From Rhodocyclaceae bacterium (GTDB lineage Bacteria > Pseudomonadota > Gammaproteobacteria > Burkholderiales > Rhodocyclaceae), in NCBI GenBank assembly GCA_018262875.1, contig JADFDL010000076.1, forward strand, positions 1-7,614: a stretch of DNA of 7,614 nucleotides. Reading direction: 5' to 3'. This document shows positions 1 through 5,425 of this stretch, one piece after another. The notes under the pieces are model-generated. The model saw nothing but the letters and a program-made list of their open reading frames with translations. It did no database searches and had not been told where the DNA came from. The position numbers were made by a program, and so were the translations under genes. Each line of letters begins with the position of its first letter. Positions within the stretch are counted from its first letter, which is position 1.

Positions 1-368
1 GCCAGGTCGATGCCGGTTCGTGCAACGGCTGCGAGCTGGAGATCCACGCCCTCAACAACCCCTACACCAACCTCGAAGGCTACGGCATCAAGTTCGTTGC
101 CAGCCCGCGCCACGCCGACATGCTGCTGGTCACCGGCCCGGTGACGAAGAACATGGTGCACGCGCTGAAAGTGGCCTGGGACTGTACGCCCGATCCGAAG
201 CTGGTGGTGGCGGTGGGCGACTGCGGCTGCACGGGCGGCATTTTCGGAGAAAGCTATGCCAGTTGCGGCGCCGTCGAGAAGGTCATCCCGGTCGACGTGC
301 GCGTGCCCGGCTGCCCGCCGACGCCCGTCGCCCTGCTGCAGGGCATCCTGGCTGCCGTCCGCCGCTGA
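1..368 (+). CDS. Group 4 [NiFe]-hydrogenase / NuoB-type small subunit (HyfI/HycG-like), 3' part
   Basis: The reading frame enters from the left edge (first whole codon at 3) and ends at TGA 366-368, leaving 121 C-terminal residues. Visible residues start with a DAGSCNGCELE block, with CxxC at 7 and 10. GDC follows at 72-74 and PGCPPTP at 102-108. These match the proximal [4Fe-4S] cluster ligands of hydrogenase small subunits and the corresponding motifs of NuoB. CxxC rather than the adjacent CC of true NuoB, plus the SPRHAD and TGPVTKNM stretches, favour HyfI/HycG of group 4 membrane-bound hydrogenases or formate hydrogenlyase-like complexes. The subunit would pass electrons at the cytoplasmic face of the membrane. 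Additional cysteines at 61, 76 and 88 are not among the expected ligands. The end soon after the PGCPP motif is normal, and this looks like the last gene of its operon. Whether the complex is a real hydrogenase depends on the large subunit, outside the window. Confidence 0.85.
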   Translation, partial: QVDAGSCNGCELEIHALNNPYTNLEGYGIKFVASPRHADMLLVTGPVTKNMVHALKVAWDCTPDPKLVVAVGDCGCTGGIFGESYASCGAVEKVIPVDVRVPGCPPTPVALLQGILAAVRR

Positions 369-383
369 CGCATCTCGCCTTCC

Positions 384-1742
384 TCAGGCAAGCAGCGTGT
401 AGCCCAGCCCCACCGCCGCGCAGGCGCCGATCGCCGGCATGATCCCCACCTTGTAGCGGAACAGCGCGAGGGCGGCGGCGAGGCCGATCAGCGCCGAGAA
501 CCACTCGAACGGCCCGGCGAACGGGCTGCCCTGCGTGCCCTGCGGCCACAGCACGTGCCAGGCGAAGAACACTGCGAGGTTGATCACCACGCCGACCACC
601 GCGGCGGTGATGCCGGTCAGCGGTGCGGTGAACCTGATCTCGCCGTGGGTGGCTTCCACCAGCGGCCCGCCGATGAGGATGAAGAGGAAGGAGGGCAGGA
701 AGGTGAAGAAGGCGGCGACGCAGCCGCCGGCGATGCCTGCCAGCGCCAGCGCCTCCGGCCCGAACACCTGCTTGGTCCAGCCGCCGACGAAGCCGACGAA
801 GGCCACCACCATGATCAGCGGCCCCGGCGTCGTTTCGCCGAGCGCCAGGCCGTCGATCATCTGCGGGCCGGTGAGCCAGCCGTAGTGCTCGACGCCGCCC
901 TGGTACACGTAAGGCAGCACGGCATAGGCGCCGCCGAAAGTGAGCAGCGCCGCCTTGCTGAAGAACCAGCCCATCTGCGTGAATGTGCTCTGCCAGCCGC
1001 CCTGCGCCGCCAACAGCGCCATGGCGCCGCCCCAGAGGGCGAGTCCGGCGGCGCTGTAGCCGATCAGCCTGCCCCAGGAGAAGCGCGCCCAGGCGGGCGG
1101 TGGCGTGTCGTCGTCGATGATCGCCGCGCCGTAGGATTTGTCCGCCGCGCCGTGGCCACCGGTACTGAACTTCTCCGGCGCGAACTGGCCGCCGAGGTAG
1201 CCGAGCAACGCGGCGGTCAGCACGATGGCGGGGAAGGGCACGTCGAAGGCGAAGATGGCGACGAAGGCGGCGCCCGCCATCGCCCGCAGCAGGCCGTTCT
1301 TCAGCGCGCGCGAGCCGATGCGGTATGCCGCGAACACCACGATGGCCGTGACCGCCGGCTTGATGCCGTAGAGGATGCCGGCGACGACAGGCAAGGTGCC
1401 GAAGGCGAGATAGATCCAGGTCAGCGCGATCAGCATGAACACCGAGGGCAGCACGAACAGCGTGCCGGCGACGATGCCGCCGAGCGTGCGGTGCATCATC
1501 CAGCCGATGTAGACGGCCAGTTGGGTCGCCTCCGGGCCGGGCAGCAGCATGCAATAGTTGAGCGCGTGCAGGAAGCGCCGCTCGGAGATCCAGCGGCGGC
1601 GCTCGACGAGTTCCTGGTGCATCATGGCGATCTGCCCGGCCGGGCCGCCGAAGCTGATGAAGCCGAGCTTCAGCCAGTAGCGGAAGGCTTCGCCGAAGGA
1701 GACGGGCGGGGGAGGGGCGCCGGGGGTGCTGACGGTGTCCAC
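384..1742 (-). CDS. chrA: Chromate transporter ChrA (CHR family, two-domain form)
   Basis: An integral inner-membrane protein of 452 residues, typical of the long CHR family that exports chromate and so lowers its cytoplasmic level. Two homologous halves are visible. The first has FISFGGPAGQ near residue 28 and LLPGPEATQ at 66-74. The second has LTFGGAYAVLPYV at 267-279 and GETTPGPLIMV at 302-312. A hydrophilic, acidic, proline-containing linker (about 190-218) separates them. I start at GTG 1742 because GAGGT lies six bases upstream; a longer in-frame reading from GTG 1787 (467 aa) has no ribosome binding site and adds a non-conserved arginine-rich stretch. The stop (384-386) is 15 bases from the convergent hydrogenase-type gene, with no obvious terminator between. 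It is divergent from the MFS gene. No chrB regulator is visible. Family assignment is strong; chromate as the substrate is inferred from the family. Confidence 0.92.
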   Translation of the reverse strand: MDTVSTPGAPPPPVSFGEAFRYWLKLGFISFGGPAGQIAMMHQELVERRRWISERRFLHALNYCMLLPGPEATQLAVYIGWMMHRTLGGIVAGTLFVLPSVFMLIALTWIYLAFGTLPVVAGILYGIKPAVTAIVVFAAYRIGSRALKNGLLRAMAGAAFVAIFAFDVPFPAIVLTAALLGYLGGQFAPEKFSTGGHGAADKSYGAAIIDDDTPPPAWARFSWGRLIGYSAAGLALWGGAMALLAAQGGWQSTFTQMGWFFSKAALLTFGGAYAVLPYVYQGGVEHYGWLTGPQMIDGLALGETTPGPLIMVVAFVGFVGGWTKQVFGPEALALAGIAGGCVAAFFTFLPSFLFILIGGPLVEATHGEIRFTAPLTGITAAVVGVVINLAVFFAWHVLWPQGTQGSPFAGPFEWFSALIGLAAALALFRYKVGIMPAIGACAAVGLGYTLLA

Positions 1743-1791
1743 GAAGTTACCTCGTAATGAACGGCAAGCGGATCTTGGACGGGACACCGTC
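1731..1791. repeat. Inverted repeat spanning the chrA translation start
   Basis: GACGGTGTCC (1731-1740) and its exact reverse complement GGACACCGTC (1782-1791) are separated by 41 bases. One further outer position pairs beyond a mismatch. In the chrA transcript the downstream arm begins next to the GTG start codon and the loop holds the Shine-Dalgarno sequence. It could be an RNA hairpin controlling chrA translation, a protein operator in the chrA/MFS divergent region, or chance in GC-rich DNA. The pairing is seen directly; any role is inference. Confidence 0.5.
1749..1753 (-). promoter_or_regulatory. Ribosome binding site deciding the chrA start
   Basis: GAGGT on the minus strand lies six bases before GTG 1742. 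It is the only good Shine-Dalgarno match near the 5' end of chrA, and it supports the 452-residue form over the upstream GTG at 1787. It falls in the loop of the inverted repeat at 1731-1791. Confidence 0.7.
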
Positions 1792-1836
1792 TGATGGAGA
1801 GCCCGCGATTTCCCCGTGACCGGATTCTAGCAAAAC

Positions 1837-3030
1837 ATGAACGACCGCAGACTGATCTACGCCGCCGCTTGCCTTCGCGCGCTGGCCACCGGCATGGCCG
1901 GCGTCCTGCTGGGACTGACTTTGGCGCGGCAGGGTTTTTCCGCCGCCGCCATCGGCGCCGTGCTCTCGGCCGGGCTTGTCGGCGCGACGCTGGCGCTGGC
2001 GATCGTGACGTGGGCGGGCGACCGCCTCGGCCGGCGCCGCTGCCTTGTTGCGCTGTCGCTCGCCGGCGCCGCCGGCGGCCTCGGCGCGGCGTCGGTCTCC
2101 GAGCCGTGGGCGATGGCCGCGGCAGCCTTCGTCGGCACGCTGAACGGCATGGGCCGCGACCGCGGCGCGGCGCTGGTGCTGGAACAGGCCATCCTGCCGG
2201 CGACCACCGACGATGCCGGCCGCACCAACGCCTTCGCCCGCTACAACCTGCTCACTGACATCGGCCACGCGCTCGGCGCCCTGCTGGCGGCGGCGCCGAC
2301 GCTGCTCGTGGCCCTGGGCGTCGACGAGACGCAGGCCTTCCGCGCCATGTTCCTGCTCTATGCGGGATTGCTCGCCGCCGGCGCGCCGCTGGCGCTCGCG
2401 CTCTCGCCCGCGGCGGAAACCGGCGCGACGGGTGCGCGCCGGCCGGTCTCGCCGGAAAGCAAAAAGATCGTCTGGAAAATTTCCGGCCTGTTCGCCATCG
2501 ATTCCATCGCCGGCGGTTTCCTCGGCTCGGCGCTGCTCTCCTACTATTTTTTCGAGCGCTTCGCCGTTTCCGCCGCCTTGATCGGCGGCCTGTTCTTCGC
2601 GGCGCGCGTGCTCAACGCCCTCTCGCACCTGGGCGCGGCCTGGCTGGCGGCGCGCATCGGGCTGGTGAATACCATGGTGTTCACGCACATCCCGTCCAGC
2701 ATCCTGCTCGCCTCGGTGGCCTTCGCGCCGAACTTCTGGGTGGCGGCGATCCTCTTCCTGCTGCGCGAGGGGCTGGTCGAGATGGACGTGCCGACGCGGC
2801 AGTCCTACGTGATGGCGGTGGTGCAGCCGGAAGAGCGCACCTGGGCCTCGGGCGTGACGCACCTGGTGCGCCTGGGCGGCTGGGCGGTGGCGCCCAGCTT
2901 CGCCGGCTGGCTGATGCAGGCCGCATCGCTCGCCGCGCCGCTGTTCATCGGCGCCGGCATGAAGATCGCCTACGACCTGCTGCTGTGGCGCGCCTTCCGC
3001 AAGCTCAGGCCGCCGGAGGAGCGGGACTGA
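1837..3030 (+). CDS. MFS transporter, substrate unknown
   Basis: A 397-residue, strongly hydrophobic protein of major facilitator size with the usual two-half layout. The N-terminal half has the family signature GDRLGRRR at 61-68 in the loop between membrane segments 2 and 3. A hydrophilic linker (about 191-212) leads to the second half. The region 309-350 (REGLVEMDVPTRQSY, then a PEER motif and THLVRLGGW) resembles the helix 10-11 region of MFS drug or metabolite carriers with no fixed substrate. It would act in the inner membrane as a proton-coupled carrier, but nothing here reveals the substrate. The ATG at 1837 has no clear Shine-Dalgarno sequence; it is chosen because the first membrane helix follows at once and the next in-frame ATG (residue 20) would cut into it. 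The gene is divergent from chrA, and its last 26 bases overlap the end of the convergent SulP gene. Confidence 0.85.
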   Translation: MNDRRLIYAAACLRALATGMAGVLLGLTLARQGFSAAAIGAVLSAGLVGATLALAIVTWAGDRLGRRRCLVALSLAGAAGGLGAASVSEPWAMAAAAFVGTLNGMGRDRGAALVLEQAILPATTDDAGRTNAFARYNLLTDIGHALGALLAAAPTLLVALGVDETQAFRAMFLLYAGLLAAGAPLALALSPAAETGATGARRPVSPESKKIVWKISGLFAIDSIAGGFLGSALLSYYFFERFAVSAALIGGLFFAARVLNALSHLGAAWLAARIGLVNTMVFTHIPSSILLASVAFAPNFWVAAILFLLREGLVEMDVPTRQSYVMAVVQPEERTWASGVTHLVRLGGWAVAPSFAGWLMQAASLAAPLFIGAGMKIAYDLLLWRAFRKLRPPEERD

Positions 3031-4801
3031 CTTTTCCCGCCGTCCCGCATTCCTCGAAGATGCGCTTGCTGCATTTCGCGCAGACATCCTTGTCGAGCCG
3101 TGCGTAGATGCCGGCGATGGCGTCGCGCTTCTCGGTGAAGCAGGCGTCGCGGCCGATGTCGCTCGCGAAGGGTTCCTTCGCCAGCATGGTCGCGGCGCCT
3201 TCGCGCAGGCCGTGGAACCACAGCCCGCCGCCGCGCGTACGGCGGCGCCGCGCCTCCTGCGCCAGCAGCTCGGCGCCGGCGATGTCCACGAAGTTCATGC
3301 TGCGACCGAGGATGAGCAGATGCTTCTGGCCGGGCTTGCGCTCCTCCAGGTGGTGCAGGTACTCGCCGACGTGGTTGACCGCGCCGAAGTAAAGCGAGCC
3401 CTCGATGCGCAGGACCTTCAGCTGCGGGCATTCGGCGACGCCGGCGCGGCGCTCGACGAGCTTGCGCTGCGGGTCGGCGGCATCCGGCACCAGCGAGCGC
3501 AGGCTCGGCTTCGAGGTGCGGTTGAGGTAGAGCAGCAGCGACAGCAGCACGCCGGCGAGGACGGCCATCTCCAGGTGCATCACCAGCGTGGCGGTGAAGG
3601 TGACGCCGAGCACCGCCGCCTCGCTGCGGCTGGCGCGCACGATCGAACCGATGTGGTGGAAGTCGAACAGCCCCCACGCCACCAGGAAAAGGATCGCCGC
3701 CATCGCGGCATTGGGCAGGTAGGCGGCGAGCGGCGCCACCGCCAGCAGGATCAGCACGAGGAAGCCGGCGGCGAAGGCGGCGGCGAGCGGCGTCCGCGCG
3801 CCGGCCTCGTAGTTCACGCCGGAGCGGTTGAAGGAACCGCTGGAGGCATAGGCCGAGAAGAAGCTGCCGACGATGTTGGACAGGCCCTGGCCGATGAACT
3901 CCTGGTTGCCGTCGATGCGCTGGCCCGACTTCACGGCGATGGAGCGGGCGATCGACACGGCTTCGGTCAGGCCGAGCGCCGTCACGGCGAGCGCGATGCC
4001 GAGCAGGCGCTTCTCCGTCTCCAGCGAGAACTCCGGCATCGACAGCGGCGGCAGCGCGCCGGGCAGGGCGCCGATGGTCATGATGCCGGTGGTGGCCGTG
4101 CCGAACTGCAGGTTGAGCAGCCAGGCCGTCACGCTGCCGACCAGCATGGCGACGATCATGTAGGGCACCTTCGGCCACCAGCGCCGCACCGCCAGGCCGG
4201 AGAGCAGCGTGGCGAGGCCCACCGCCAGCACCCAGGGCTGCACGTCGGGCAGATGCACGACGAACTGGCGCAGGGTCTCGAGGAAGGAGGCGCCGCGCGG
4301 GATCGGCATGCCGAAGAAGTTGCGCAGTTGGCTGGCCATGATGAGCACGCCTGCGCCGGCGGTGAAGCCGACCACCACGGTGTGCGAGATGAAGTTCACC
4401 AGCTGGCCCAGCCGCGCCAGGCCCATCGCCAGTTGCAGCGTGCCGACCATGATGGTGAGCGTGAGCGCCAGCGTGACGTAGCGTTCGCTGCCCGGCTCGG
4501 CGAGATGCGAGAGCGTGGCGAACAGCACCAGCGAGATGGCGTTGGTCGGGCCGGAGACGAGGTGCCAACTGGAGCCGAAGAAGGCGGCGATCACCGCCGG
4601 CACCATGGCGGCGTAGAGGCCGTATTCTGGCGGCAGGCCGGCCAGGGTGGCGAAGGCGACACCCTGCGGCAGGACGATGATGGCGCCGATCAGGCCGGCG
4701 AGGAGGTCGGCTTTCAGTGTGCCGCGATTGACGTGCGGCCACCAGCGCAGGAAGGGCGCGGTGCGGTACAGCCAATGAGAGCTGCTGCGGGTTTTCAACA
4801 C
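3005..4801 (-). CDS. SulP-family inorganic anion permease with C-terminal STAS domain
   Basis: A 598-residue inner-membrane anion transporter of the SulP (SLC26-related) family, which carries sulfate, bicarbonate or organic acids. Family landmarks are PPEYGLYA (57-64), GPTNAISL (84-91), ALGLTEAVSIARSIA (275-289) and the conserved block 298-340 (GNQEFIGQG, then SGSFNRSGVN). The membrane part runs to about 427; a cytoplasmic STAS domain covers about 458-560, with NFVDIAGAELL at 503-513. After it comes a short tail with Cys574, Cys577 and Cys585 (CxxC, seven residues, C) and then a Pro/Ala-rich end. The start is GTG 4801, followed at once by TTG; an in-frame TAA ten codons upstream rules out a longer protein. 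No clear Shine-Dalgarno sequence is visible, so the exact start is uncertain by a few codons. It appears monocistronic: a terminator lies upstream and it converges with the MFS gene. The substrate cannot be read from sequence. Confidence 0.94.
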   Translation of the reverse strand: MLKTRSSSHWLYRTAPFLRWWPHVNRGTLKADLLAGLIGAIIVLPQGVAFATLAGLPPEYGLYAAMVPAVIAAFFGSSWHLVSGPTNAISLVLFATLSHLAEPGSERYVTLALTLTIMVGTLQLAMGLARLGQLVNFISHTVVVGFTAGAGVLIMASQLRNFFGMPIPRGASFLETLRQFVVHLPDVQPWVLAVGLATLLSGLAVRRWWPKVPYMIVAMLVGSVTAWLLNLQFGTATTGIMTIGALPGALPPLSMPEFSLETEKRLLGIALAVTALGLTEAVSIARSIAVKSGQRIDGNQEFIGQGLSNIVGSFFSAYASSGSFNRSGVNYEAGARTPLAAAFAAGFLVLILLAVAPLAAYLPNAAMAAILFLVAWGLFDFHHIGSIVRASRSEAAVLGVTFTATLVMHLEMAVLAGVLLSLLLYLNRTSKPSLRSLVPDAADPQRKLVERRAGVAECPQLKVLRIEGSLYFGAVNHVGEYLHHLEERKPGQKHLLILGRSMNFVDIAGAELLAQEARRRRTRGGGLWFHGLREGAATMLAKEPFASDIGRDACFTEKRDAIAGIYARLDKDVCAKCSKRIFEECGTAGKVSPAPPAA

Positions 4802-4825
4802 GATTGCCGGCGGAGAATTGCCGAA

Positions 4826-4834
4826 ATATTAGCA
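4826..4834 (-). promoter_or_regulatory. Possible extended -10 promoter element for the SulP gene
   Basis: The minus strand reads TGCTAATAT, an extended -10 form (TGn plus a 4/6 match to TATAAT), 24 bases before the GTG start. It lies between the upstream terminator and the gene, where the gene's own promoter must be. No good -35 box sits at the normal distance, so this is tentative. Confidence 0.35.
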
Positions 4835-4881
4835 GAAGACGATATTCCTTGCTGCAACCGTTCCGGCCGTGTCGATGCCGG

Positions 4882-4916
4882 AAAAAAACAAGCCGGCGTT
4901 AGCAGCAACGCCGGCT
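4882..4916 (-). terminator. Rho-independent terminator after the 79-aa gene
   Basis: On the minus strand a perfect 10-bp stem (AGCCGGCGTT paired with AACGCCGGCT, arms 4907-4916 and 4891-4900) closes a six-base loop and is followed by TG and seven T residues (4888-4882). This is a textbook intrinsic terminator, 57 bases past the stop codon of the 79-aa gene. It separates that gene from the SulP gene downstream. Confidence 0.92.
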
Positions 4917-4932
4917 CTGAACCGCCCAAGGA

Positions 4933-4957
4933 GGGGTATGGGCGGGGAGGAGGAGGG
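4933..4957 (+). other. G-quadruplex-type motif
   Basis: Four G runs on the + strand (4933-4936, 4940-4942, 4944-4947, 4955-4957) are separated by loops of 3, 1 and 7 bases, meeting the standard G3+N1-7 pattern. It lies between the stop codon and the terminator of the 79-aa gene, so that gene's transcript carries the C-rich complement. The pattern is seen; folding is not shown. CCGCCC (4922-4927) could instead pair with GGGCGG (4940-4945). Confidence 0.5.
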
Positions 4958-4973
4958 AAAGGATCGACAAGCG

Positions 4974-5213
4974 TCAATAGGCCAGATGCCCCGGCTGGCG
5001 ATGCCGGCTGCGATGGACGCGGGAAGAGGCCACGGCAAACTGGAACAGGTCCAGCGACGAAAGCTGGGGGTAGGCGGCGCGGGCGGCGCGGTAGACCACC
5101 CATTCGACCGGCAGGCCTTGACGCGGCCGGGCTTCGAAACAGTATTCGAGGCGTCGATAGGCGTCGTCGAAGAGGGCCCTCAATTTGTGATTCTTGCGGC
5201 GTTCGTCGTTCAT
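4974..5213 (-). CDS. Small protein of unknown function, 79 aa
   Basis: I do not recognise the family. The ATG at 5213 has a strong Shine-Dalgarno sequence (AAGGA at 5221-5225, spacer seven bases), and the gene is followed by a textbook terminator, so it is very likely a real gene transcribed alone. The protein begins MNDERRKNHKLRALFDDAYR and looks soluble: no signal peptide, no membrane segment and a single cysteine (Cys25). Three likely helices (about 8-26, 36-48 and 53-66) precede a basic, His- and Arg-rich tail (66-79, with HRSRHRQPGH at 67-76). Longer in-frame readings upstream have no comparable ribosome binding site and cross the palindrome at 5293-5315. It is divergent from the glycerate kinase gene and shares its upstream region. 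Tail charge and size would suit an RNA- or protein-binding accessory role, but that is a guess. Confidence 0.75.
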   Translation of the reverse strand: MNDERRKNHKLRALFDDAYRRLEYCFEARPRQGLPVEWVVYRAARAAYPQLSSLDLFQFAVASSRVHRSRHRQPGHLAY

Positions 5214-5220
5214 GAGCCAT

Positions 5221-5225
5221 TCCTT
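5221..5225 (-). promoter_or_regulatory. Ribosome binding site of the 79-aa gene
   Basis: AAGGA on the minus strand, seven bases before ATG 5213. It decides the start against longer readings of the same frame and is the best single argument that the small gene is translated. Confidence 0.75.
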
Positions 5226-5244
5226 TGCATGCTTTGTTTGTCTC

Positions 5245-5250
5245 ATTAAA
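5245..5250 (-). promoter_or_regulatory. Possible -10 element for the 79-aa gene
   Basis: TTTAAT on the minus strand matches the sigma-70 -10 consensus at 5 of 6 positions, 31 bases before the ATG. The -35 position holds only a weak match (TTCAGT, 17-base spacer), as is common at activator-dependent promoters. The palindrome at 5293-5315 would then be centred roughly 65 bases upstream of the start of transcription. Confidence 0.35.
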
Positions 5251-5292
5251 CGGCAGCGGCCATGAAAACTGAATAGGGCGGAAGATGAATCG

Positions 5293-5315
5293 CCTGTAGG
5301 TGTTATTCCTACAGG
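5293..5315. promoter_or_regulatory. Spaced perfect palindrome, candidate operator
   Basis: CCTGTAGG (5293-5300) and CCTACAGG (5308-5315) form a perfect 8-bp inverted repeat around a seven-base A/T-rich spacer. It lies in the 212-base gap between the divergent 79-aa gene and gckA. The TGTAGG-N7-CCTACA layout resembles sites bound by dimeric LuxR/FixJ-type response regulators (compare the TGTAAG-N6-CTTACA site of GacA/UvrY). No T-run follows on either strand, so it is not a terminator. It could control one or both genes; the regulator is not in the window. Confidence 0.5.
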
Positions 5316-5425
5316 GCGCCGGTCGCGGCGGCAACTCGGGGTATGCTTCCCCTGAGCCTGCGCAAGGCGAGGTGTTTTCGATTGATGGATCAACGGCAAA
5401 ATCCGCAATAACAGCAGACATTGAT

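Noticed and set aside
555..1757. 400-codon open frame on the + strand across chrA, and a 384-codon one on the minus strand across gckA (5450-6604)
   Set aside because: Both have shadow-type composition with no domain, while the opposite strand carries conserved families with all their motifs.
1743..1787. 15-residue N-terminal extension of ChrA from GTG 1787
   Set aside because: No ribosome binding site, an arginine-rich non-conserved sequence, and a good Shine-Dalgarno sequence before GTG 1742.
3212..5215. Very long open frame (667 codons) on the + strand across the SulP gene
   Set aside because: Its translation is a low-complexity run of A, G, R, H, Q, E and D, typical of the antisense of a GC-rich membrane gene. 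The minus strand there encodes a clear SulP protein.
5385..5411. Eight-codon leader-peptide-like ORF before gckA
   Set aside because: The nearest GAGG is 12 bases away, there is no run of regulatory codons, and no attenuator hairpin follows.
5300..5425. Upstream in-frame extension of glycerate kinase (for example from GTG 5372 or 5300)
   Set aside because: The added residues do not look like the family's N-terminus, and part would lie over the palindrome. GTG 5372 with AAGG just upstream stays a minor possibility.
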